Origin: JBMOPD01 sp049323615
GTDB lineage: Bacteria; Bacillota; Desulfotomaculia; Desulfotomaculales; Desulfocucumaceae
Reading direction: 5' to 3'
DNA: 11,965 nucleotides
Assembly (NCBI GenBank): GCA_049323615.1
Contig: JBMOPD010000018.1
Location: 1-11,965, forward strand
Shown here: positions 1-6,828 of the stretch, piece after piece
Layout of the letters: the number at the start of each line of letters is the position of its first letter
Position numbering within the stretch: position 1 is the stretch's first letter
The notes under the pieces: generated by a model
The model's input: the letters and a program-made list of their open reading frames with translations, nothing else
The model's database searches: none
Told to the model about the DNA's origin: nothing
Program-made: the position numbers and the translations under genes

Positions 1-125
1 GGGTTAGCCAGGTAATAATTGCAAAGTGGCTTGAACGAAGTTCAAGCCAGCACTTTTAGGTGCTGGCTTGTAACATGCCCTTATAGGGCTAGAGCAAACC
101 ACCCGTTTTACGGGTGGTCATGATT
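1..125 (+). mobile_element. Probable right end of an IS200/IS605-type element (omega-RNA-like stem-loop cluster)
   Basis: Four stem-loops lie in tandem. The first is a 9-bp stem (28-36 with 40-48, loop GAA). The second is a 10-bp stem (44-53 with 60-69). The third is a 5-bp stem (77-81 with 85-89). The last is a 9-bp stem (98-106 with 110-118, loop TTT) of the form ACCACCCG...CGGGTGGT, followed by TCATGA. Stems one and two share bases 44-48, so they cannot form together. Compact terminal hairpins like the last one are typical of IS200/IS605 right ends, where the TnpB guide RNA is encoded. The tnpB gene, if present, would lie left of the window; only a short open frame (3-59) reaches in. The family assignment is by pattern and memory, and the exact end cannot be fixed from one copy. 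A plain RNA or terminator array is the alternative. Confidence 0.45.
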
Positions 126-245
126 TATTGTGGTGAAATATAGCTTTGATTACTTTTAATATAAGTATATTTTGAAGCAGGGATAAAAAATGTAAATCTT
201 TGTAATAATAAATAAAAAGAGTAAGGGCGAGGGGGCTCCTTCCTC

Positions 246-1970
246 ATGGAGGATTTGGGTATCGGAATAGGGAGTTTTCTGACTTTCATACAGGTATTTT
301 TTGCGGTGGTGATCGGACTTTATTTCTGGAACCTGTTGAAGGCCCAGCAGGGCAACAAGGGCGCGGTGGAGAGGGAGTCCCGCAAGGAACTGGAGAAATT
401 GAACCGCATGCGTTCCATTTCCCTGTCCGAGCCCCTCAGTGAAAAGACCAGGCCGACAACTTTTGAAGATATCGTCGGCCAGGCCGAGGGGTTAAAGGCA
501 ATGCGGGCCGCCCTGTGCGGCCCCAACCCCCAGCACGTAATAGTGTACGGGCCGCCGGGGGTGGGAAAAACCGCGGCCGCCCGCCTGGTGCTGGACGAGG
601 CCAAAAAAAGTGGTTGTTCACCCTTCAAGGAGGATGCCAAGTTTATAGAAGTGGATGCCACCACGGCCAGGTTTGACGAGCGCGGCATTGCCGATCCCCT
701 GATCGGCTCGGTGCATGACCCCATATACCAGGGGGCGGGTCCCCTGGGTATGGCCGGCGTACCCCAGCCCAAGCCCGGGGCTGTTACCAAGGCCCATGGC
801 GGGATGCTTTTCATTGACGAGATAGGCGAGCTGCATTCCATCCAGATCAACAAGCTCTTAAAAGTCCTGGAGGACCGCAAGGTGCTCCTGGAGAGCGCCT
901 ACTACAGCCCGGAGGACAGCAACATACCCTCCCATATCCATGACATATTCCAAAACGGGCTGCCGGCCGATTTCAGGCTGGTGGGGGCCACCACCAGGAC
1001 GCCGGAGGAAATACCTCCGGCTATCCGTTCCCGCTGCCTGGAAATATTCTTCAGGCCCTTGTTGCCTGACGAGATAGAGATTATCGCCCGGAACGCCTCG
1101 GCCAAGATCGGACTGCCCATCGATGAAGAAGGCCTGAAGGTGATAAAAAAATACGCCACCAACGGCCGTGAAGCGGTGAACATCGTCCAGATAGCGGCGG
1201 GCATAGCCATAACCGAGGGGAGGGACGGCATACTGGCCACCGATGTGGAGTGGGTGGTGAGCAGCGGGCAGTATTCCCCCCGGCCCGAGAAGAAGGTGCC
1301 CCCGTGCCCACAGGTTGGCCTGGTCAACGGCCTGGCGGTATACGGTCCCAATATGGGAACCCTGCTTGAGATTGAGGTTGGAGCCCTGCCGGCGGCCAGG
1401 GGGAAGGGCAAGACAGTTATTACCGGGGTCGTGGAGGAGGAAGAACTGGGGGGGCGGGGTAGAACCATCCGCCGCAAGAGTATGGCCAGGGGGTCCGTCG
1501 AGAATGTCCTTACCGTCCTGCGCCGCACCATCGACGTGGACCCCAGGGATTACGACATACATATAAACTTCCCCGGGGGGGTACCGATCGACGGTCCCTC
1601 GGCCGGGGTTGCCGTCGCCACCGCAGTATATTCGGCCATTAAGGGCATACCGGTGGACAACCTGACGGCCATGACCGGCGAGGTGTCCATCAGGGGGCTG
1701 GTAATGCCCGTGGGCGGGGTGGTGGCAAAGGTGGAGGCCGCCCGCCAGGCGGGCGCCAGGAAAGTTTTGATTCCGGCCGAAAACTACCAGAAGATATTCG
1801 GTGAAATGAAGGAGATTGAGGTAATCGCCGTGGAAAGGCTGGAGGAGGTCTTGGAACAGGCCCTGGTGGAAGGTCCCGGTCTGGGAAAGGCGCCCTGCAC
1901 TTCCTTCCAGGCCGAGATTTATGCGGCCAGGGGGTTGGGGTCCTCCCTCAGCAGCAGCGGGAGCCGGTGA
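246..1970 (+). CDS. lonB: Sporulation-type ATP-dependent protease LonB
   Basis: LonB is a membrane-anchored Lon-family serine protease that degrades proteins using ATP. In Bacillus subtilis it belongs to the forespore programme. The 574-residue protein starts with a hydrophobic segment (about 9-31) and lacks the long Lon N-domain. An AAA+ module follows, with Walker A GPPGVGKT (102-109), Walker B MLFIDE (187-192) and an arginine-rich RSRC sensor/finger region (261-264). The C-terminal protease domain carries the catalytic Ser452 in DGPSAG and Lys495 in GGVVAK, the 43-residue spacing of Lon Ser-Lys dyads. The stretch PNPQHVIVYGPPGVGKTAAA closely matches B. subtilis LonB as I recall it. The ATG is preceded by GAGGGGG ten bases upstream. 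The gene stands alone: a hairpin follows it, and no clpX is seen upstream within the window. No clear sigma-F or sigma-G promoter was recognised. The last 30 residues are low complexity and probably dispensable. Confidence 0.95.
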   Translation: MEDLGIGIGSFLTFIQVFFAVVIGLYFWNLLKAQQGNKGAVERESRKELEKLNRMRSISLSEPLSEKTRPTTFEDIVGQAEGLKAMRAALCGPNPQHVIVYGPPGVGKTAAARLVLDEAKKSGCSPFKEDAKFIEVDATTARFDERGIADPLIGSVHDPIYQGAGPLGMAGVPQPKPGAVTKAHGGMLFIDEIGELHSIQINKLLKVLEDRKVLLESAYYSPEDSNIPSHIHDIFQNGLPADFRLVGATTRTPEEIPPAIRSRCLEIFFRPLLPDEIEIIARNASAKIGLPIDEEGLKVIKKYATNGREAVNIVQIAAGIAITEGRDGILATDVEWVVSSGQYSPRPEKKVPPCPQVGLVNGLAVYGPNMGTLLEIEVGALPAARGKGKTVITGVVEEEELGGRGRTIRRKSMARGSVENVLTVLRRTIDVDPRDYDIHINFPGGVPIDGPSAGVAVATAVYSAIKGIPVDNLTAMTGEVSIRGLVMPVGGVVAKVEAARQAGARKVLIPAENYQKIFGEMKEIEVIAVERLEEVLEQALVEGPGLGKAPCTSFQAEIYAARGLGSSLSSSGSR

Positions 1971-2064
1971 ATCGTCCTGGAAAAAAGCTGACAGCACCGG
2001 TTTGGAAGCCCGCTGCAGTTAAGTATTGTCATGCGGTGAGAAAGGGAGTGTGTGGTCGATAATT

Positions 2065-2100
2065 ACAGAAAACCCCGGCATTTGCCGGGTTTTCTGTGTT
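2065..2100 (+). terminator. Rho-independent terminator after lonB
   Basis: An 8-bp outer stem (2065-2072 with 2090-2097) continues, past one bulged C at 2073, into a 6-bp GC-rich inner stem (2074-2079 with 2084-2089) with loop ATTT. The T-rich run is the 3' side of the outer stem plus GTTTCT after it. The position about 100 bases after the lonB stop and before the lon leader suggests that lonB and lon are separate transcription units. The A-rich 5' arm means it could also work on the minus strand. Confidence 0.7.
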
Positions 2101-2137
2101 TCTGACAGTTATTGCTATGGCCGGGGGCCGAAACGTG

Positions 2138-2146
2138 TGGTAGAAT
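2138..2146 (+). promoter_or_regulatory. Possible extended -10 promoter of lon
   Basis: TGGTAGAAT is a TG-extended -10 element (TGnTAnAAT type) 56 bases before the lon start and just after the lonB terminator. No good -35 is present at the right distance (17 bases upstream reads TGGCCG), which is tolerable for extended -10 promoters. No CIRCE inverted repeat or CtsR heptad repeat was seen nearby. Confidence 0.3.
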
Positions 2147-2187
2147 GTATTAGACGTATGCAGCAAAATATACTGTAACATTCTTAA

Positions 2188-2196
2188 AAGGAGGTG
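2188..2196 (+). promoter_or_regulatory. Ribosome binding site that fixes the TTG start of lon
   Basis: AAGGAGGTG is a near-perfect anti-16S match. Its AGGAGG core ends seven bases before the TTG at 2202. The protein then begins MEPVVRTLPLLPLRG, the usual beginning of Lon proteins, so the TTG start is well supported. Confidence 0.85.
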
Positions 2197-2201
2197 CAGC
2201 T

Positions 2202-4625
2202 TTGGAACCGGTTGTAAGAACTCTGCCACTGTTACCCCTCCGGGGTATATTGGTGTTTCCCAATATGGTTATTCATCTGGACGTGGGCAGGGAAAAATCT
2301 GTACAGGCCATAGAAGAGGCTATGATGAACGAGCGGGTTATTTTCCTGGTCACCCAGAAGGAAGCCCAGACAGATGATCCCGGGGAGGATGATATCTACC
2401 GGGTTGGAACTGTTGCCGAAGTCAAGCAGCTGCTTAAGTTGCCCGGCGGCACCATCCGTGTGTTGGTTGAAGGGCTGGCCAGGGCAAGGATCAGGCAGTA
2501 TGTGGCCCATGATCCTTTTTTCAAGGTTGAAATTGACCAGTATTCGGAGGATTTTAAGAAGACCGCTGAAGTTGAGGCCCTGATGAGGAATCTGGTCTAT
2601 CAGTTTGAGCATTATGTCAAGCTGTCCAAACGGATTCCTCCGGAAACCATGGTGTCCGTTGTCAACCTGGAAGAACCGGGCCGTCTGGCCGATATTATCG
2701 CATCTCACCTGGCCCTCAGGATAGAGGAAAAGCAGAGCATACTGGAGGCCGTGGACATCGTCAAGCGGCTGGAACGCCTCTGCGCCATTGTGGCCAAAGA
2801 ACTTGAGATTGTTGAGCTGGAGCGCAAGATCAACATCCGGGTACGCAAGCAAATGGAAAAGACCCAGAAGGAATATTACCTGCGCGAGCAGATAAAGGCT
2901 ATTCAGCGGGAACTGGGAGAAAAAGACGAACGGGCGGCCGAGGGCGAGGAATACAGGGAAAAAGTCGCCGAGGCCAAGCTGCCCAAGGAAGTTGAAGAAA
3001 AGGTCCTGAAAGAGGTGGAGAGGCTTGAAAAAATGCCTCCCATGGCGGCAGAGTCTGCCGTAGTAAGAAACTACATCGACTGGATTCTGGCCCTGCCCTG
3101 GAGCAAGAGCACCAAGGACAGGTTGGATATAAACGAGGCTGAGAAGATTCTTGAAGAGGACCACTACGGGCTGAAAGAGCCCAAGGAGCGCATTCTGGAA
3201 TACCTGGCCATCAGGAAGCTGGCCAAGAAAATGAAGGGGCCCATCATATGCTTCGTGGGGCCGCCCGGGGTTGGCAAGACCTCTTTGGGGCGTTCCATAG
3301 CCCGGGCCCTGGAGCGCAAGTTTGTGCGCATTTCTCTGGGTGGCGTGAGAGACGAGGCCGAAATCAGAGGCCACCGGCGGACATACGTGGGAGCCCTGCC
3401 CGGCAGGATTATTCAGGGAATGAGGAATGCCGGATCGAAAAATCCCGTCTTCCTCCTGGATGAGATTGATAAAATGAGCATGGATTTCCGCGGGGATCCG
3501 TCCTCAGCCCTGCTGGAGGTGCTGGATCCCGAGCAGAACAATGCTTTCAGCGATCACTACATTGAGGTGCCCTTTGACCTCTCCAACGTCCTTTTTATAA
3601 CCACGGCCAATGTCCAGCACAATATTCCCAGGCCCCTGCTGGACCGGATGGAATTGATCCATATCTCGGGTTACACCGAGGAGGAGAAGGTCCAGATAGC
3701 CCTTCGGCACCTGGTACCGAAGCAGATTAGTGAACACGGACTGACCGGTCAAATGGTTAATATATCTGAAAACACTGTCCGCAAGGTGATCAGGGAATAC
3801 ACGAGGGAAAGCGGCGTGCGGAACCTGGAAAGAAGCATCGCCACCCTGTGCCGCAAGACCGCCAAGCAGATTGTGGCCGGCAAAGCCAATAAGGTGAAGG
3901 TTACCACCCAGAATCTGGAGAGTTTCCTGGGCACTCCCCGCTACCGCTACGGTGTGGCCGAACAGGAAGACCAGATCGGGGTGGCTACCGGGATGGCCTG
4001 GACCGAGGTCGGCGGCGATACCCTGGCCATTGAAATATCGATATACAAGGGCAGCGGGAAGATTACCCTGACCGGCAAGCTGGGCGACGTGATGAAGGAG
4101 TCGGCCCAGGCGGGCTACAGCTACGTGCGCAGCCGGGCTGCCGAACTAAATATCCAGGAGGACGTTTTTGAAAAATACGACATTCATGTGCACATTCCGG
4201 AAGGGGCCATTCCCAAGGACGGTCCTTCGGCCGGTATAACCATGGCCTGCGCCCTGGCGTCGGCGCTGACCGGGCTCAAAGTGCGCCACGATGTTTCCAT
4301 GACCGGTGAAATCACGCTGCGGGGCAGGGTGCTTCCGGTGGGAGGCATCAAGGAAAAAGTTCTGGCGGCCCACCGGGCAGGTATAAAAACGGTTGTTTTG
4401 CCAAAGGATAATAAAAAGGACCTGGATGAAATTCCGGCCAACGTCAAGAAGAACCTGCAATTCAAGCTGGTTGACCATATGGATGAGGTCCTGGATATAG
4501 CCCTGATCGGGGAAGATTACGAACCCGATACCATTATGGGCACTGGGCCGGCTGTGGTTCCACCGGAGGTAGTGGACTATAATTCGGTCATTCAGACCGA
4601 GGGAGGACCCCCGATTCACTCATGA
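2202..4625 (+). CDS. lon: ATP-dependent protease La (Lon, LonA type)
   Basis: Lon is a cytosolic homo-hexameric protease that unfolds and degrades damaged and regulatory proteins with ATP. This 807-residue protein has the full bacterial LonA layout. The N-terminal substrate-binding domain runs from about 8 to 205, opening with LPLLPLRG. A charged coiled-coil linker follows (about 205-290). The AAA+ module has Walker A GPPGVGKT (353-360) and Walker B FLLDEIDK (417-424). The protease domain has Ser676 in PKDGPSAG and Lys719 in GGIKEK. All catalytic residues are present and the length is normal. The start is TTG, set by a strong ribosome binding site. The final 35 residues, after about 770, form an acidic, proline-rich tail typical of variable Lon C-termini. 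The stop codon overlaps the engB start (ATGA), so the two genes should be co-transcribed and translationally coupled. Two Lon-type proteases in a row is the normal arrangement in spore-forming Firmicutes. Confidence 0.98.
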   Translation: MEPVVRTLPLLPLRGILVFPNMVIHLDVGREKSVQAIEEAMMNERVIFLVTQKEAQTDDPGEDDIYRVGTVAEVKQLLKLPGGTIRVLVEGLARARIRQYVAHDPFFKVEIDQYSEDFKKTAEVEALMRNLVYQFEHYVKLSKRIPPETMVSVVNLEEPGRLADIIASHLALRIEEKQSILEAVDIVKRLERLCAIVAKELEIVELERKINIRVRKQMEKTQKEYYLREQIKAIQRELGEKDERAAEGEEYREKVAEAKLPKEVEEKVLKEVERLEKMPPMAAESAVVRNYIDWILALPWSKSTKDRLDINEAEKILEEDHYGLKEPKERILEYLAIRKLAKKMKGPIICFVGPPGVGKTSLGRSIARALERKFVRISLGGVRDEAEIRGHRRTYVGALPGRIIQGMRNAGSKNPVFLLDEIDKMSMDFRGDPSSALLEVLDPEQNNAFSDHYIEVPFDLSNVLFITTANVQHNIPRPLLDRMELIHISGYTEEEKVQIALRHLVPKQISEHGLTGQMVNISENTVRKVIREYTRESGVRNLERSIATLCRKTAKQIVAGKANKVKVTTQNLESFLGTPRYRYGVAEQEDQIGVATGMAWTEVGGDTLAIEISIYKGSGKITLTGKLGDVMKESAQAGYSYVRSRAAELNIQEDVFEKYDIHVHIPEGAIPKDGPSAGITMACALASALTGLKVRHDVSMTGEITLRGRVLPVGGIKEKVLAAHRAGIKTVVLPKDNKKDLDEIPANVKKNLQFKLVDHMDEVLDIALIGEDYEPDTIMGTGPAVVPPEVVDYNSVIQTEGGPPIHS

Positions 4626-5242
4626 AAATTGTTACCGCCGAGTTTGTAAAAAGCGCAATCAGTTTAAAGGACTGCCCGGCCGGCAAATTTCCTGAAATTG
4701 CCCTGGCCGGGCGTTCCAATGTGGGCAAGTCGTCGCTGCTTAACAAAATGGTAAACAGGAAGGGGCTGGCCAGGACCAGCAACACCCCCGGCAGGACCAG
4801 GCTGATCAACTTTTTTATGATTAACAATGCCTTTTACCTTGTGGATCTGCCGGGTTACGGCTACGCCCGGGCGCCCGCAAAGATGAAAATGGAGTGGGGT
4901 GTATTAATTCAGGACTACCTGGAAAACCGTAAAAACCTGGCGGCGGTGGTTTTAATTCTGGACATCAGGCACAGGCCCACCGAAATGGACATCCAGATGT
5001 ACCAGTGGCTGCAAAATGCCAAGCGGCCGGCCGTCCTGGTGGCCACGAAGGCCGACAAGCTGTCAAAAAACCAGGCCAACAACCGGATCAGGGAAATAAG
5101 AAAGGCCCTTGGGCTTCCGGCCCAAAGGGCCCTGATAACCTTTTCGGCCAAGACCGGCCAGGGCCGGGAGGAGCTTTGGGATCTAATGGAAGCCATTTTA
5201 AACGGTCAGAATCCAGAATCCAGAATTCAGAACTCAGAATAA
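4622..5242 (+). CDS. engB: Ribosome biogenesis GTPase EngB (YsxC/YihA)
   Basis: EngB is an essential TRAFAC GTPase that helps assemble the 50S ribosomal subunit. The 206-residue protein shows the motifs in order: G1 GRSNVGKSS (30-38), G2 around Thr55 in SNTPGRTR, G3 DLPG (75-78, then YGYA), G4 TKAD (142-145) and G5 SAK (165-167). These are diagnostic for this family. Its ATG lies inside the lon stop (ATGA), so it is probably read by translational coupling with lon. The last 11 residues (196-206) are encoded by a tandem heptamer repeat, and the TAA stop is formed in the fifth copy. The core domain ends before that, so the tail looks like a repeat-derived extension. The length is only slightly above the family norm. 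The neighbouring minus-strand gene converges on it. Confidence 0.96.
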   Translation: MKIVTAEFVKSAISLKDCPAGKFPEIALAGRSNVGKSSLLNKMVNRKGLARTSNTPGRTRLINFFMINNAFYLVDLPGYGYARAPAKMKMEWGVLIQDYLENRKNLAAVVLILDIRHRPTEMDIQMYQWLQNAKRPAVLVATKADKLSKNQANNRIREIRKALGLPAQRALITFSAKTGQGREELWDLMEAILNGQNPESRIQNSE

Positions 5243-5275
5243 AAAACCAAAAAATATTCTGGATTCTGTATTCTT
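5207..5275. repeat. Tandem CAGAATN heptamers with inverted partner
   Basis: Five heptamers stand head to tail at 5207-5241: CAGAATC, CAGAATC, CAGAATT, CAGAACT and CAGAATA. After an A-rich spacer, the reverse-complement units TATTCTG, GATTCTG and TATTCTT follow at 5255-5275. A perfect 13-bp stem is possible between 5214-5226 and 5256-5268. The block sits between the convergent engB and binding-protein genes and supplies the engB C-terminus. Similar CAGAATTC-type repeats recur between genes in Desulfotomaculum-like genomes as I recall, but other copies cannot be seen here. It may also act as a weak two-way terminator. Confidence 0.75.
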
Positions 5276-5283
5276 ATAGCATT

Positions 5284-6357
5284 TCACTGCCAGAACTTCA
5301 GTTTTTGCAGTCCCTTCTTTTCCTGCTTGTCCTCGGGGACGTACTTGACTGTATTGACGCTGTTCCGGGCGAACTCACCGCTGATCAGGTCCCTGCCGCT
5401 TACCGGCATGGGGATTTCCCTTGCCTTTTCCAGCATTTTCACCACTATTTCCATGTTTTTTTCCGGCAGCACCGGTGATTGGGGCAGGCTGCCGTTTTTA
5501 TAATATCTTTCCACCAGCCGGGCAAAGGTATCTTTGTCGATTCCGCCAATGCTGCGGATCACTGCTGCCGTTTCCCCGGCGTCATGGTATTTCAGCCAGA
5601 TCTGGGCCATGTAGAGGGCGTTTATGAATCCCTGGAGGGCCGCCGGGTGATCCCTCATGAATTCCCGGGTAGTCACGCAGATATAGGCGGGGAATTCTGT
5701 TTTGAGCAGCTTTGCACTGAAAAAACCCCGGTTCATGGCGGCGGGCAAATCTTTTTCCTCCAGCAGGAGGTAATGGGCGGTGCCGGCTTTAAGGGCGCCC
5801 ATTTTAATTTCCCCGGGGATGTTGGTAATGATGGTGACGTTTTCGTACGGGCTTAATCCTCCCTCTCTCAGGATATGCTCAAGAAAAACGGTTTCCTGTG
5901 AGTCCGGAGGGCCGGCAATGACTATCTTATTTTTCATGGATTTGATGTCTGCCAGGGGCTTATCCTCCCTGGAGACAAGGTGGTAACAGGTTCCCCCGTC
6001 AAGGGAGGCCAGTGCCACCGGGCCCGCACCCTCCCTCAATTCGGAGGACTTTTTAAAAACAAGGCTCGATGGTCTGACCAGGGCCACATCGGCTTTTTTG
6101 CTTTCCAGGGCTGCCAGCGCGTCCCTGTCCTCCCGGCAGTCAACGGTTTGAATCCTGATGTTTTGTTCCCTGTAAAACAGCTTTTTCATGGCCAGGTAAT
6201 GAGGGAGTTTATATACCGCCGGCTGGCTTTCGGCGATACGCAAAGTCTCATATTTTTTCAAGCTTTCCCTGAGGTACCTGTATACATAAAAGGATCCTGT
6301 CAAGGTGGCGATGATCAATATGACCAGGGCAAAGAACAGCATTCTGGATTTTCTCAT
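5284..6357 (-). CDS. Membrane-anchored NMT1/SsuA-like solute-binding protein
   Basis: This 357-residue protein starts with a short basic stretch and one hydrophobic segment (about 6-28), with no lipobox cysteine, so it is probably tethered outside the membrane by an uncleaved anchor. The rest resembles the periplasmic-binding-protein-like fold of the NMT1/THI5/SsuA families. The lobe with PHYLAMKKLFYREQNI (about 52-67) is followed by the KKADVALVRPSSL stretch (about 87-99). The typical SIKGKKIAVP-like segment appears as MKNKIVIAGPPDSQE (141-155), followed by a FLEHILREGGL helix. Such proteins bind small organic substrates, often sulfonates, nitrates or pyrimidine precursors, but the ligand cannot be read from sequence. 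No permease or ATPase gene is adjacent, so it is an orphan here. The ATG is preceded by GGGGGGA, six bases away. It converges on engB and diverges from the valS T-box. The fold call is by motif resemblance. Confidence 0.7.
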   Translation of the reverse strand: MRKSRMLFFALVILIIATLTGSFYVYRYLRESLKKYETLRIAESQPAVYKLPHYLAMKKLFYREQNIRIQTVDCREDRDALAALESKKADVALVRPSSLVFKKSSELREGAGPVALASLDGGTCYHLVSREDKPLADIKSMKNKIVIAGPPDSQETVFLEHILREGGLSPYENVTIITNIPGEIKMGALKAGTAHYLLLEEKDLPAAMNRGFFSAKLLKTEFPAYICVTTREFMRDHPAALQGFINALYMAQIWLKYHDAGETAAVIRSIGGIDKDTFARLVERYYKNGSLPQSPVLPEKNMEIVVKMLEKAREIPMPVSGRDLISGEFARNSVNTVKYVPEDKQEKKGLQKLKFWQ

Positions 6358-6451
6358 AACCCATCCCCCCGCAATTGAAATTTCACTAAAATATATGAAC
6401 CCATTTATTGGTTTATGTGGTAATTGATGTTATTTGCGCAACTAAACCAAG

Positions 6452-6480
6452 TTGACAGTCCAAATGTAAAGGGGTAATAT
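6452..6480 (+). promoter_or_regulatory. Sigma-A promoter of the valS T-box transcript
   Basis: TTGACA (6452-6457) and TAATAT (6475-6480) are separated by exactly 17 bases, a near-consensus housekeeping promoter. Transcription would begin near 6487, just before the T-box stem I at 6501. It is the best promoter match in the window. Confidence 0.85.
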
Positions 6481-6500
6481 TATGTTGTATTTAAATATAG

Positions 6501-6760
6501 AGTGAACTGGCAGTGATGGGGAGGGTGTGAACACCCGGGCCAAGAGAGGGGACCCGTACCGGTGCCACGATTATCCGGAAGGCTGAAAGGTCCCTGCCTG
6601 AAAGGGAGTTCACTGCTGTCGCCCCGGAGCCGCCCGGCTGAAAAAAGTAGGCCGGGCCGGGCAGCCCGTTACAGCGTTACAAGGGGCCGGCGCATCCAAG
6701 ATCCGGAAATAAGGTGGTACCGCGGGATTATCCTTCCGTCCTTAACACGGAAGGTTTTTA
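6501..6760 (+). ncRNA. T-box riboswitch (leader of valS, tRNA-Val sensing)
   Basis: A T-box leader binds its cognate tRNA; uncharged tRNA stabilises an antiterminator and allows read-through. The hallmark T-box sequence AAGGTGGTACCGCGG is at 6711-6725. Stem I is closed by a perfect 8-bp helix (6501-6508 with 6607-6614). Within it lie an AGAGAGG motif (6543-6549) and the GGTGCCACGATTA apical stretch (6561-6573). The later GTAGG...CGTTACAG elements (6647-6676) match the usual stem II/III region. The only valine codon (GTN) on the 3' side above the basal helix is GTC at 6590-6592. It is the likely specifier, but my pairing also places it in a helix, so that call is tentative. A terminator follows, then valS, which agrees with valine sensing. 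Confidence 0.93.
6732..6759 (+). terminator. T-box regulatory terminator before valS
   Basis: An 8-bp stem, CCTTCCGT (6732-6739) with ACGGAAGG (6747-6754), has a 7-base loop and is followed by TTTTT. Its 5' arm lies directly after the T-box sequence, so the antiterminator and terminator would compete. It should stop transcription when tRNA-Val is charged. Confidence 0.9.
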
Positions 6761-6828
6761 CTTTTTGGGGACAATGAAAAAACTGACCCGTAAGGATCTC
6801 AGGGTAGTAAAAAATAGGGGGTTTTTAT

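Noticed and set aside
146..171. TTGATT / TATATT promoter before lonB
   Set aside because: The spacer is only 14 bases and no forespore sigma consensus matches, so it cannot be supported.
858..1997. Long minus-strand open frame antisense to lonB
   Set aside because: It lies almost wholly within the well-supported lonB gene, has no recognisable domain and is proline/histidine-rich, as expected for a shadow frame of GC-rich coding DNA.
2101..2201. CIRCE or CtsR heat-shock operator upstream of lon
   Set aside because: No TTAGCACTC-N9-GAGTGCTAA repeat and no GGTCAAA tandem heptads are present.
2232..3374. Long minus-strand open frame antisense to lon
   Set aside because: It is a shadow of the lon gene; no motif was recognised in it.
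5207..5275. CRISPR array
   Set aside because: The units are 7 bases, contiguous and without spacers, so they are a simple tandem repeat.
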